Source of the DNA: Bacteroidales bacterium
GTDB lineage: Bacteria; Bacteroidota; Bacteroidia; Bacteroidales; VadinHA17
DNA length: 57,303 nt
Assembly: GCA_018056245.1 (NCBI GenBank)
Contig: JAGPFZ010000009.1
Location: 1 to 57,303, forward strand
Direction of reading: 5' to 3'
Shown here in pieces: positions 45,703 to 53,858 of this stretch. Below the pieces are notes generated by a model. It worked only from the letters and a program-made list of their open reading frames with translations, had not been told where the DNA came from and ran no database searches. The translations under genes were made by a program, and so were the position numbers. Position 1 is the first letter of the stretch, and each line of letters begins with the position of its first letter.

Positions 45703-46764
45703 ATGAATAAATCATATAATATCGCTTTAATACCTGGCGATGGCACAGGCCCTGAAGTTGTGAGAGAAGGGAAAAAAGTGATTGATGCTGCTGCTTTAAA
45801 ATTTAATTTTCGTCTTAATTATCATGAATATGATTTCGGAGGCAATCGCTACCTTAGGACAGGAGAATTATTGCCTGATTCGGCAATAGAGGAACTAAAA
45901 ACATACGACGCAATCCTTCTCGGTGCAATTGGCCATCCCGACGTTAAACCAGGTATTCTCGAAAAAGGAATATTACTCAGGCTTAGATTCGAACTTGACC
46001 AGTACATCAATCTTCGTCCAGTAAAACTCTATCCCGGTGTTAATACACCCTTGAAAGACAAAGGCCCCGAACATATTGATTACGTTGTTATAAGAGAAAA
46101 TACAGGCGACGTATATACCGGCGCAGGCGGTATAATGATGAAAGGCACTTCTGCTGAAGTTGCAGTACAAAATATGATTTACACCAGAATGCAGGTGGAC
46201 CGTTGCCTCAAATATGCATTTGAATATACCAGAAAAAGAAATAGAAAGAAAACTCTTGCTCTTTGCGGTAAAACTAATGTCCTTACTTATGTTTTCGACC
46301 TGTGGGAAAGAGCTTTTCATGAAATGGGAAATGCAAAATATCCCGATATAAAACGGGAATACTATCATGTTGATGCAACATGTATGTGGATGATAAAAAA
46401 TCCTGAATGGTTCGATGTCATAGTAACCAGTAATATGTTCGGAGATATAATAACCGACCTCGGGGCTATAACACAGGGAGGCATGGGTATTGCAGCCGGA
46501 GGTAACATTAATCCCGAAAGTGTATCAATGTTTGAACCAATAGGCGGCTCAGCTCCAAAATATACAGGGAAAAATGTGATAAACCCTCTGGCTGCCATAG
46601 CAAGTGGCGCCATGATGCTCGAACATCTCGGAGAGGAAGAAGCAGCAACTGCAATCGAAAATGCAATAATGTACGTGACAGCAAACAAAATAAAAGATCT
46701 GAGCGCAGGCAAAATGGGCTATTCTACAACCGAAGTCGGAGATATGGTGGCTGAAAGAGTATAA
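45703..46764 (+). CDS. leuB: 3-isopropylmalate dehydrogenase
   Basis: A 353-aa beta-decarboxylating dehydrogenase: ALIPGDGTGPEVVREG, LLGAIGHPDVKPG, LRLRFELDQYINLRPVKL (substrate Arg residues), VIRENTGDVYTGAGG, MFGDIITDLGA (metal Asp) and GSAPKYTGKNVINP. The IRENTGDVYTG block is more like actinobacterial LeuB, tartrate and isocitrate dehydrogenases than E. coli LeuB. Context in the operon makes isopropylmalate, and citramalate-derived erythro-3-methylmalate, the likely substrates. Confidence 0.9.
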   Translation: MNKSYNIALIPGDGTGPEVVREGKKVIDAAALKFNFRLNYHEYDFGGNRYLRTGELLPDSAIEELKTYDAILLGAIGHPDVKPGILEKGILLRLRFELDQYINLRPVKLYPGVNTPLKDKGPEHIDYVVIRENTGDVYTGAGGIMMKGTSAEVAVQNMIYTRMQVDRCLKYAFEYTRKRNRKKTLALCGKTNVLTYVFDLWERAFHEMGNAKYPDIKREYYHVDATCMWMIKNPEWFDVIVTSNMFGDIITDLGAITQGGMGIAAGGNINPESVSMFEPIGGSAPKYTGKNVINPLAAIASGAMMLEHLGEEEAATAIENAIMYVTANKIKDLSAGKMGYSTTEVGDMVAERV

Positions 46765-46800
46765 TTAGAGTATAATTGGAATAATGATTTATGACAGAAA

Positions 46801-47619
46801 ATGGTTTTACGCTATATTATAAAATTTCTTTATTTAATTATCCTTACACCTGCAGTTATATTTTCCTTATCCGGACAGGAAATCTCCAAACAAACCAGAG
46901 AACTCGCAAGATTTACAGTGCCTGAAGCGAAACAGGCGGTGGCAGTTGATAAAAATTATTTCTATGTTATTAATAATAGTACAATTACAAAACACGAAAA
47001 AAAGAATGGCGTTCTGACGACTGAATGGAACGGAGCCGAAGAAGGAATTTCCCATCTTAACAGCGGCGTGGTGATAAGAGGAAGATTGTACTGCGCTTCT
47101 TCAAATTATCCTGCTTCACCTATGGCAAGCTCAATAGAAATATTCGATGCAAAAACTCTCAAACATTTAGCTAACCATAGCTTTGGCATCTATGCAGGAT
47201 CTGCAACTTGGATAGACAAGCACGACGGCTGCTGGTATGTCGGTTTTGCGCACTATACTGGCACCGGCTCAAGTGAGGGCAAAGATACGCGCTGGACATC
47301 GGTCATTAAATTCAATAAAAAATGGCAGCAAATAGAAGCATGGATTTTTCCTGATAATATAATTGAACTCTTTAAACCCAAAAGCAATTCAGGCGCTGCA
47401 TGGGGATACGACGACAGATTATACTGCACAGGACACGACCGGCCAGAAATATATGTTATGGAAACCCCGGTCACAGGATTTACACTTAAACATGTAGAAA
47501 CTCTTATCGTACCAGTTCACGGACAAGGAATAGCTTTCGATCACTCGGTGAAAGATAAAATGATTATTTACGGCATAGACAGAAATAATAATCAGGTGAT
47601 TTCATTCGAAATTAAGTGA
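46801..47619 (+). CDS. Secreted propeller-like protein, function unknown
   Basis: A 272-aa protein with a signal peptide (to about residue 25, ending LSGQE). The mature part has repeated short beta units: AVDKNYFYVINNSTITKHE, GVVIRGRLYCASSNYP, TWIDKHDGCWYVGFAHY, AAWGYDDRLYCTGHDRPEIYVM and GIAFDHSVKDKMIIYGIDR. These suggest a five- or six-bladed propeller. It starts 36 bases after leuB on the same strand, and I see no terminator or promoter between them. Whether it belongs to the operon functionally is unclear; I know no link to branched-chain metabolism. Confidence 0.75.
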   Translation: MVLRYIIKFLYLIILTPAVIFSLSGQEISKQTRELARFTVPEAKQAVAVDKNYFYVINNSTITKHEKKNGVLTTEWNGAEEGISHLNSGVVIRGRLYCASSNYPASPMASSIEIFDAKTLKHLANHSFGIYAGSATWIDKHDGCWYVGFAHYTGTGSSEGKDTRWTSVIKFNKKWQQIEAWIFPDNIIELFKPKSNSGAAWGYDDRLYCTGHDRPEIYVMETPVTGFTLKHVETLIVPVHGQGIAFDHSVKDKMIIYGIDRNNNQVISFEIK

Positions 47620-47746
47620 GGTTTTTTAAATCTAATAAGTTTTAAATAAGTTTTATTCCACATTTTTTTCAGCGGATAAAGGCCCCACCTTTTCTAATCC
47701 ATTTCAAAAACGAAGCAACTATTTTTATATATTTTTTAAGAATTTA

Positions 47747-47754
47747 TATATTTG
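47747..47754 (+). promoter_or_regulatory. Candidate -7 element before the radical SAM gene
   Basis: TATATTTG matches TAnnTTTG exactly, 129 bases before the start codon. The -33 position is T-rich without a clear TTTG. The leader it would give (about 47761-47883) is AT-rich; I saw no obvious riboswitch in it. Confidence 0.45.
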
Positions 47755-47883
47755 TATCATGGCTTAATTTTTTGCTTAAAAGTATTTTATTTTTTAATCG
47801 TAACATTTTTAACAAGCGTTCTTAAAACGAATTTAAGGTTTATAGTAAACATACGGTTGAATAAGGAGATTAAAAATACAATT

Positions 47884-49278
47884 ATGGAAACTACTATTAG
47901 CAAAAAAAATTTGAAGAGGATCCTGATGTTAGCTTCAAAATTCTCTGACAAAAATTTAGTTCGAATCGTTAATCTTGCAGAAAAAACTATTTCTGACGAT
48001 AATCTGATAAGAGCCCAAATTGAAGCAATTAAGAAACTTATACAGGAAAAACACCCTTCTGTTGAATTAATGAGAAAAATTCATAAAGAACTTTCTAAAA
48101 ACAGTAAAAATAAATTGATAGAAAACTTTTTTTTCAATGCTGAAATATATGGCAGGCAAAGTCAAAAAGAATTAAAAAGCAAACTTGGATTCAGGCCTCC
48201 CTGGTTTATGGTTATCAGCCCTACCGCAAGATGCAACCTGAATTGCAGCGGCTGTTATGCAGGTAATTATGTAAAAGATGAAGGCCTGTCTTTTGAAATT
48301 GTAGACAGAGTATTAACCGAAGCAAAAGAACTTAGCATTTATTTTGTTACCATTTCAGGCGGAGAACCATACATGTGGCCTCATTTATTGAAAATATTCG
48401 AAAAACATAACGACATGTATTTTCAAACTTATACAAATGGCACTTTACTGAATAAGGAAATGGTGAAAAAAATAGCAAAATTAGGAAATGTTGCACCAGC
48501 TATCTCAATTGAAGGCCTTGAAAAAGAAACAGACGAAAGAAGAGGGAAAGGAACATTCAATAAGGTGATGCAGGCGATGGATAATCTGAAAAATGCCGGA
48601 GTTCTGTTCGGCTTTTCTGCCACTCCTACAAAATTCAATATTGATATTTTAATGTCAGATGAATTTATTGACTTAATGATAGAAAAAGGATGTTATTTTG
48701 GCTGGTATTTCCAATATGTACCAATAGGCAGAAAACCGGATATAAATTTGATGTCAACTCCAGAGCAGAGAAATAAGCTCAGAGAAAGAATCCATGAGAT
48801 AAGACGAACCAAACCTATCTTTATCGGCGATTTCTGGAACGACGGACCATTTGTGGGTGGTTGTATTTCTGGTGCAAGGCCTGGAGGATATTTCCATATT
48901 AATTGCAATGGAGATGTCGAACCTTGCGTATTCCTGCAATTTTCAACGGACAATATTAAAGACAAAAAATTAATTGATGTCATCCAGTCACCATTCTTTA
49001 AAGCTTTACAAGAAGCACAACCTTATTGCAAAAATAAAAACCTCCTTGCACCATGTGCCTTAATTGACCATCCTGAGGTTCTAAGAGATATCGTTAAGAA
49101 ATATAACGCTAAACCGTCATACAACGGAAGCGACGATGTTATTAATAATCCGGAAATATGCGAATTCCTCAACAAATATTCCAAAGCATTCATAAATTTA
49201 ACCGATCCTGTCTGGGAAAAGGAATACGATCCTTCAAAACATAAACACTGGAAGGAATTTGATTCGAACTTTGTGTAA
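47884..49278 (+). CDS. Radical SAM/SPASM protein, substrate unknown
   Basis: I start at ATG 47884 (METTISKKN); upstream in-frame codons to 47752 include the promoter element and a hydrophobic non-homologous run. The 464-aa protein has a helical N-terminal region (1-105). The radical SAM cluster motif C117-N-L-N-C121-S-G-C124 follows, then SGGEPYMWP (SAM binding) and a C-terminal SPASM-like cysteine set (GGCISGARPGG, HINCNGDVEPCVF, PYCKNKNLLAPCAL). This layout occurs in a widespread group of anaerobe proteins of unknown role. No precursor peptide or partner gene is seen nearby. It is monocistronic. Confidence 0.85.
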   Translation: METTISKKNLKRILMLASKFSDKNLVRIVNLAEKTISDDNLIRAQIEAIKKLIQEKHPSVELMRKIHKELSKNSKNKLIENFFFNAEIYGRQSQKELKSKLGFRPPWFMVISPTARCNLNCSGCYAGNYVKDEGLSFEIVDRVLTEAKELSIYFVTISGGEPYMWPHLLKIFEKHNDMYFQTYTNGTLLNKEMVKKIAKLGNVAPAISIEGLEKETDERRGKGTFNKVMQAMDNLKNAGVLFGFSATPTKFNIDILMSDEFIDLMIEKGCYFGWYFQYVPIGRKPDINLMSTPEQRNKLRERIHEIRRTKPIFIGDFWNDGPFVGGCISGARPGGYFHINCNGDVEPCVFLQFSTDNIKDKKLIDVIQSPFFKALQEAQPYCKNKNLLAPCALIDHPEVLRDIVKKYNAKPSYNGSDDVINNPEICEFLNKYSKAFINLTDPVWEKEYDPSKHKHWKEFDSNFV

Positions 49279-49394
49279 TTTTTAAATAATCGAACATAAT
49301 TGACTAACTTTAAGATATAGAGCTACAGAATGGAAATGCATATAACACCCGGGTTCTTTGACCTTAAGACCGGAATAGCCGGAGAAATCCTGCT

Positions 49395-50441
49395 TCAGCT
49401 TCTAAAAAATAATTTCTTGAACCAGAAAGCTACATTGACTAAACCAATCATAACGGGAACTTCAACCAGTGGACCGATAACGGCTGCAAAGGCTTCGCCT
49501 GAATTAATTCCGAAAACTGCTATTGCTACAGCAATCGCAAGTTCGAAATTATTGCTTGCAGCGGTAAACGATAGGGTTGTAGATTGTTCATAAGTTGCAC
49601 CAACTTTCTTGCTCATTACAAACGATACTACAAACATGATTACAAAATAGATAATCAACGGAATTGCTATACGAATCACATCCAGCGGGATTTTAACAAT
49701 ATATTCACCTTTTAGTGAGAACATCACGATGATTGTAAACAACAAGGCGATTAATGTTAACGGACTGATTTTAGGTACAAATCTTAAGTGATACCATTCC
49801 TTGCTTTTTACACGGATTAAAACATAGCGAGTCAAAAACCCTGCAATAAATGGTATTCCAAGGTAAATAAATACGCTTTCTGCAATCTGTCCTATTGTTA
49901 TCTGCGACACCACATCATTGACAGGCAACCCAAACCATCCGGGAAGGATAGCAATAAAAACATAAGCGTACACCGAGAAAAACAACAACTGAAAGACTGA
50001 GTTAAACGCAACCAACCCCGCAGCATACTGTGTATCTCCTTTAGCAAGCTCGTTCCACACGATAACCATTGCAATGCAACGGGCAAGACCAATTAAGATC
50101 AGCCCATACATGTATTCAATATTGAAACGGACAAATATAATTGCCAGGATAAACATAAATATTGGCCCGATAATCCAGTTTTGCACCAGCGACAGAACTA
50201 AAATCTTGGTATTTCGAAATACATCACTTAATTCTTCATATTTCACCTTTGCCAGTGGAGGGTACATCATAACAATCAGCCCGATTGCAATAGGTATATT
50301 GGTTGTTCCCGATGACATACTACTCCAGAATTTGGCAACATCCGGACTAAACCAACCTAATAAGATACCTATGGACATTGCAAGAAATATCCACAGAGTT
50401 AAATAACGGTCTAAGAATTTCAAACGTTTTTGCGACGGCAT
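49395..50441 (-). CDS. acr3: Arsenite efflux permease, Acr3 type
   Basis: A 348-aa membrane protein of about 10 segments with the Acr3 motifs [24 protein letters not shown]-like [19 protein letters not shown] (essential Cys), VAFNSVFQ and [13 protein letters not shown](V)A. It exports arsenite. It is the last gene of the minus-strand arsenic operon, 11 bases after arsM. Named acr3 (also called arsB in some genomes, but not the ArsB family). Confidence 0.93.
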   Translation of the reverse strand: MPSQKRLKFLDRYLTLWIFLAMSIGILLGWFSPDVAKFWSSMSSGTTNIPIAIGLIVMMYPPLAKVKYEELSDVFRNTKILVLSLVQNWIIGPIFMFILAIIFVRFNIEYMYGLILIGLARCIAMVIVWNELAKGDTQYAAGLVAFNSVFQLLFFSVYAYVFIAILPGWFGLPVNDVVSQITIGQIAESVFIYLGIPFIAGFLTRYVLIRVKSKEWYHLRFVPKISPLTLIALLFTIIVMFSLKGEYIVKIPLDVIRIAIPLIIYFVIMFVVSFVMSKKVGATYEQSTTLSFTAASNNFELAIAVAIAVFGINSGEAFAAVIGPLVEVPVMIGLVNVAFWFKKLFFRS

Positions 50442-50452
50442 AATTCTTTGCC

Positions 50453-51262
50453 TTATAGTTGCTTGTATCCTGACACGGTAATGCTAAAAATTCCAATTTC
50501 ACTATTTTTAAAGCTTTGTATTTCATCGCTCGTCAAATAGTTTAGTAAAACTTCGTCAGGTATTACAATTTCTTTCTGCTTGTGGATAGTGATGTTTTTA
50601 AACCCTTGTTTCTCAATGATACTGAGATACTCATTAATATCGATTGCCCCGGCAACACAACCAGCATACATTTCAGCATCTTTCTGTAACTTCTCGGGCA
50701 AACTGCCTTTAATTACTACATCCGAAACGCAGAAATGTCCTCCGGACTTTAAGACCCGTATTATTTCAGAAAAGGCTTTGTTTTTGTCGGGAACAAGGTT
50801 TAAAACACAATTCGAAACTACAACGTCAAACGTATTATCAGGTAAAGGCATTTCTTCGATATCTCCTTTTATAAATTCAACATTGGTGAATCCCAGTTTT
50901 TTGTTATTCTCAATAGCCTTTACAAGCATGGCATCAGTAAAGTCTATCCCGGTAACCTTTCCGTTTTCACCAACAATGGCACGAACAACAAAACAATCAT
51001 TCCCGGCACCGCTACCGAGATCAAGAACATGGTCACCTTTATTGATTCCAGCAAATAAGGTTGGTATTCCACAGCCTAAACCTAAGTCAGCATCGGGATT
51101 ATAACCTTTAAGTTTTTCGTAATTTTCGCTAAATACGGTGTAATCGACAGACGAACAGCAACCTGTAGCGCCACAGCATGAAGTTTCGTTCTGCTTTTTC
51201 GATTGATTTGCTATTGTTCCGTATTTTTCTTTTACCACAAGTTTTAAATCATTCGCATTCAT
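50453..51262 (-). CDS. arsM: Arsenite S-adenosylmethionine methyltransferase
   Basis: A 269-aa class I methyltransferase. The N-terminal Cys-rich stretch ([10 protein letters not shown]) and the SAM motif [20 protein letters not shown], with the arsenic-binding Cys in GSGAGNDCF, in [12 protein letters not shown] and in YAGCVAGAI, fit ArsM. It methylates As(III). It lies 2 bases after the truncated arsC and 11 bases before acr3. Confidence 0.9.
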   Translation of the reverse strand: MNANDLKLVVKEKYGTIANQSKKQNETSCCGATGCCSSVDYTVFSENYEKLKGYNPDADLGLGCGIPTLFAGINKGDHVLDLGSGAGNDCFVVRAIVGENGKVTGIDFTDAMLVKAIENNKKLGFTNVEFIKGDIEEMPLPDNTFDVVVSNCVLNLVPDKNKAFSEIIRVLKSGGHFCVSDVVIKGSLPEKLQKDAEMYAGCVAGAIDINEYLSIIEKQGFKNITIHKQKEIVIPDEVLLNYLTSDEIQSFKNSEIGIFSITVSGYKQL

Positions 51263-51264
51263 AA

Positions 51265-51561
51265 TTAAGGTTTTATTTGTTCAACATAAATATTATAGAA
51301 GTTATCTTTTATTTCATCTCTGACTCTTCGAAACTCGCTCCAGATGAACCCCTTGGTTCCGGTAACATTCGATAGGTCATCGAAACCAATATGCAAACGG
51401 CATTTCACTTTTCCAAAGAAAGCAGTACAAGTTTCTTTTGTATTGTCGTATACTGTTATAACATAATCCCGCTCCTCTTTCAGATATTGATCCAACAATT
51501 TCTGGTTATAATGGCTTATATCAACACCGATTTCTTTCATAGCTTTTATAATTGCTTTCAT
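51265..51561 (-). pseudogene. arsC: arsC (LMW-phosphatase-type arsenate reductase), N-terminus missing
   Basis: The 98-aa frame matches the C-terminal two thirds of thioredoxin-linked ArsC: AMKEIGVDISHYNQKLLDQY, YVITVYDN...TCTAFFGK and the HIGFDDLSNVTGT block that carries the Asp general acid. Full proteins are about 135-140 aa and begin with a CxxNxCRS P-loop holding the catalytic Cys. Those first 40 or so residues are absent, and the 33 bases before the ATG, up to the arsR stop, hold only a palindrome. Without the P-loop it cannot reduce arsenate. It lies between arsR and arsM, and its start is immediately next to the palindrome at 51561. Confidence 0.82.
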
Positions 51562-51578
51562 TTCGGAAAAAACCGAAA
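51561..51578. promoter_or_regulatory. Palindrome TTTCGG-N6-CCGAAA before arsC remnant (ArsR-site copy)
   Basis: TTTCGG (51561-51566) and CCGAAA (51573-51578), 6 bases apart, match the palindrome at 51915-51932. The match extends to TTCA on the left and CA on the right in both. No TAnnTTTG lies upstream here. It may be a duplicated ArsR operator left when the arsC 5' end was lost. Confidence 0.65.
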
Positions 51579-51594
51579 CATCTGCTTAAAATTT

Positions 51595-51915
51595 TTACCT
51601 GTTAAAAAAGTTAGTAAACATAACTTTGGCTTCTTCCCAGTTTTCGGGATTAATGCAGTATCGGATATATGGCGGATTGATTTCGCCATGTATTAAGCCG
51701 GCTTTTTTAAGTTCAGCCAGATGTTCCGATAAGGTAGAGCGGGCAATGGGCAATTCTTCAGCCATATCGCCGCTGTAGCAGCATTTGTGCAAATTATTTA
51801 CCAGATAGTCCAGAATAAATACACGAATAGGGTTCGATAAAGCCTTACCATACCGAGCAAGTTTTTCCTGATTCTCAGTAATTTTGTTTTCTTTATTCGT
51901 CATATTAAAATTCAT
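51595..51915 (-). CDS. arsR: ArsR-family arsenic-responsive repressor
   Basis: A 106-aa winged-helix protein. The As(III) site is the CC pair in LHKCCYSGDMAEEL, next to the recognition helix PIARSTLSEHLAELKKAGL and a GEINPPYIRYCI wing. The start is one of two in-frame ATG codons (51915 or 51903). It opens the operon arsR-arsC'-arsM-acr3 and is likely autorepressing through the palindrome at its own start. Confidence 0.9.
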   Translation of the reverse strand: MNFNMTNKENKITENQEKLARYGKALSNPIRVFILDYLVNNLHKCCYSGDMAEELPIARSTLSEHLAELKKAGLIHGEINPPYIRYCINPENWEEAKVMFTNFFNR

Positions 51916-51940
51916 TTCGGATTTTCCCGAAACAAAATTA
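51915..51940 (-). promoter_or_regulatory. arsR promoter and overlapping palindromic operator
   Basis: On the minus strand TAATTTTG (51940-51933) is a perfect TAnnTTTG. The palindrome TTTCGG-N6-CCGAAA (51915-51932) follows immediately and covers the expected transcription start and the arsR ATG. A bound repressor there would block RNA polymerase. No -33 match was seen. Confidence 0.7.
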
Positions 51941-51980
51941 TATCATTTTTGGATTGAAAAGATATGATTTAACATTTTTT

Positions 51981-52355
51981 TTAGTAAAATAAACCTGTGC
52001 ACAAGTTCAAACATATCCCGCTTTCACACAAAGACCTCCCCTCGGGGCTAAAAAGCATTAAGAGCTTATACTTTTGCCTCACCCTTGACATTCTCACTAT
52101 TTGAGGCCTGTTGTGCTCATATAATTCAATAAGATTAGAAAATGCATCCTTTCTGCCCGGTGTCTCCATCATGGAACCTCTTTCCAGTACTCTGGCAATT
52201 TTCCGGCTGTCAACAGGATCACGTTTCTGTAGTTTGTCCTTCTGGTTAGTGGGTATATCAGCAGCGTTTATCACCATGTTTTCGATGCCCAATGACTTTA
52301 ATCTGCGATGAATGCCATAACTGCAGAAACCTGCTATGTGACAGGTAATGCCACG
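51981..52355 (-). pseudogene. IS110-family transposase fragment
   Basis: Minus-strand codons from about 52355 give HIAGFCSYGIHRRLKSLGIE and then the IS110 motif VINAADIPTNQKDKLQKRD plus DPVDSRKIARVLERG (acidic catalytic residue). The frame loses similarity near LLMLFSPEGRSLCESG, around 52040. The start and the whole C-terminal transposase_20 domain are gone. It lies between the arsenic operon and a broken toxin-antitoxin pair. Confidence 0.8.
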
Positions 52356-52406
52356 CTATACAAGGAAAAAGAATTCTTAAGAAATTTTCATTTTCTTTAA
52401 GAAAAT

Positions 52407-52667
52407 TTGTCTAATACGACTAAAATTTCCGATTTAAAACTCAGGATTTTCCGCCAGATAGATTCGCTTGACAAAAGAAAGATTGAAGAGTTTTACGGAC
52501 TTCTATTGAATTATATAAATGGACAGAAAGATATTTCGGATTGGGACAGGTTATCGGTAAATCAAAAGAAAGGGATTTTCGATGCAATGGACCAAATTGA
52601 ATCTCGTAAAGAAATTCCAAATAAAACTGTCATAGACAAATTCCGTAAGAAATACAGCAATGAATAA
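52407..52667 (+). CDS. Antitoxin-like small protein of a type II toxin-antitoxin pair
   Basis: An 86-aa frame from TTG 52407 (no ATG is available before the conserved part). It has a helical N-terminus (KISDLKLRIFRQIDSLDKRKIEEFY) and a charged C-terminal tail (KTVIDKFRKKYSNE). Proteins of this kind, with KGIFDAMDQIESRKEIPN, sit before RelE/ParE-type toxins in Bacteroidota. The toxin frame overlaps it by 8 bases. An inverted repeat (AAATTTTC and GAAAATTT) precedes the start at about 52383-52408 and may be an operator. Confidence 0.65.
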   Translation: MSNTTKISDLKLRIFRQIDSLDKRKIEEFYGLLLNYINGQKDISDWDRLSVNQKKGIFDAMDQIESRKEIPNKTVIDKFRKKYSNE

Positions 52668-52958
52668 GCCAATTATCTGATCTCCTTTATCAGAAAGTGA
52701 CTTTGCAAACATCCTTGACTACCTCGAAAGAAAATGGAACCCAGTTGTTGCATTAAATTTCATCGAACTTACAGAACATACATTAAATCAGACTTCTATT
52801 AATCCAAAACAATTCTCTATTTCTATAAAAGAAAAAAGATAAGAAAATGTGTCCTGACAAAACACAATTTTCTTTTCTACAGAGAAAAGAAAACCAGTAT
52901 CGAGATTTTAAGAATTTATGACACGAGACAAGATTCTGATACCTTGTCATTCAAATAA
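52660..52958 (+). pseudogene. RelE/ParE-type toxin, broken by a TGA and a frameshift
   Basis: ATG 52660 overlaps the antitoxin by 8 bases. The frame reads MNKPII, TGA (52678-52680), then SPLSESDFANILDYLERKWN and LNFIELTEHTLNQT. The TGA replaces the Trp expected in the ParE start (I-W-S-P). Near 52826 an extra or missing A in the run gaaaaaagataag shifts the frame. The last part continues in the next frame as KIRKCVLTKHNFLFYREKK and EILRIYDTRQD, ending at 52958. Both lesions are inactivating, so the toxin is dead while the antitoxin frame is open. Confidence 0.82.
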
Positions 52959-53030
52959 TACTATTACCCTACACGGATAGTCCTATAAAAACCTGTCCGA
53001 TACAACGCAAGCATGCAAAGAAGCAAGAAA

Positions 53031-53060
53031 AGGAAAAAGGAAAAAGGAAAAAGAAAAAGT
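53031..53060. repeat. Heptamer GGAAAAA tandem run
   Basis: Three GGAAAAA units, then GAAAAAG, form a 7-base period run just upstream of the ArsR-feo operon. The surrounding gap (52959-53150) holds no gene that I can see. Confidence 0.7.
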
Positions 53061-53151
53061 CGAATCCATCAGTAAGCGGTAGAGATCCAGACCATAAGCG
53101 TCGTAGAAAAATAAAAATAATCCAATATACTATTCACCAAAAAATATTTCT

Positions 53152-53187
53152 TAACTTTGCTGCATAATTGAGCAATTGTTCAATTAT
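53152..53187 (+). promoter_or_regulatory. feo operon promoter (-7) and near-perfect palindromic operator
   Basis: TAACTTTG (53152-53159) is a perfect TAnnTTTG. Right after it, 53164-53187 is a 24-base palindrome with only one mismatched pair; its core is ATTGAGCAATTGTTCAAT, centred on CAATTG. It covers the expected transcription start. ArsR/SmtB regulators bind AT-rich imperfect 12-2-12 palindromes of this kind, so it is likely autoregulatory. The regulator ATG follows 10 bases after it. Confidence 0.82.
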
Positions 53188-53196
53188 GAATATAAA

Positions 53197-53562
53197 ATGA
53201 AAACAAAAAAAACACTTTCCACCGGGAATTCCTTTGTGGAAAAAGAAAAGGTCAATAAGGTGAAGGAAATGATGAAATCTGAAAAATTCTTTCACTACCT
53301 GGCTGAAACATTCAAGGCAATGAGCGACCCCACAAGAACAAAAATCATCTATGCCTTATGTCAGGAAAATGAACTGTGCGTACGCGATATTGCTGCTATC
53401 ATCGGAACTACAAATTCCGCCGTCTCTCATCAACTGAGAACATTGCGCAATATGAAACTGGTAAAATATAACAGGGTCGGAAAAATAACCTACTACTCCC
53501 TCGACGATATTCATATTAATAACCTTTTCGCAGAAGGTCTACGACACGTGGAAGAAAAATAA
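53197..53562 (+). CDS. ArsR/SmtB-family metal-sensing repressor of feoAB
   Basis: I start at ATG 53197, since the longer TTG frame would overlap the operator. The 121-aa winged-helix protein has TFKAMSDPTRTKIIYAL, the metal-type helix ELCVRDIAAIIG (C61, D64) and the recognition helix TNSAVSHQLRTLRNMKL. The last helix carries D104-x-H106-x10-H117-x2-E120, exactly the alpha-5 zinc-site pattern of SmtB. It precedes feoA by 44 bases and probably represses the whole operon until metal binds. Which metal (zinc, iron or another) cannot be read from sequence. Confidence 0.85.
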   Translation: MKTKKTLSTGNSFVEKEKVNKVKEMMKSEKFFHYLAETFKAMSDPTRTKIIYALCQENELCVRDIAAIIGTTNSAVSHQLRTLRNMKLVKYNRVGKITYYSLDDIHINNLFAEGLRHVEEK

Positions 53563-53606
53563 TTTTTTTAATCAATCAATTGAATATATGTTCATATATC
53601 AATATA

Positions 53607-53858
53607 ATGAATAATAACGATACAAAAAAAGAAATAAGATTAACTGACATGAAAGAAGGTCAGACAGGAATAATTTTTGAAATAGCCGGCGGCCGAATGG
53701 CAACAAAAAGAGTCGCTGACATGGGATTGACACCGGGAACAGAGATAAAAGTCATTAGAAAAACATTGTTCTCAGGTCCGGTTCAAATCGAAGCTAATGG
53801 CTCAAAGTTGGTGCTGGGCAATGGATTGGCATCAAAAATAATGATAACACCAAAATGA
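53607..53858 (+). CDS. feoA: FeoA-type SH3-like protein
   Basis: I use ATG 53607 (MNNNDTKKEIRLTD); an in-frame start at 53580 adds 9 unlike residues. The 83-aa protein has the FeoA pattern RLTDMKEGQTGIIFEIAGG, TKRVADMGLTPGTEIKVI, then SGPVQIEANGSKLVLGNGLA. It is thought to activate FeoB. The stop overlaps the feoB ATG (ATGA). Confidence 0.9.
   Translation: MNNNDTKKEIRLTDMKEGQTGIIFEIAGGRMATKRVADMGLTPGTEIKVIRKTLFSGPVQIEANGSKLVLGNGLASKIMITPK

Noticed and set aside
49330-49593. An 87-aa plus-strand frame next to acr3.
   Set aside because: It lies antisense to the acr3 C-terminus and has no independent coding pattern.
53580-53606. A second operator (palindrome-like TTGAATATATGTTCATATAT) before feoA.
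   Set aside because: The two halves match poorly and there is no promoter element; it is read through from the upstream promoter.
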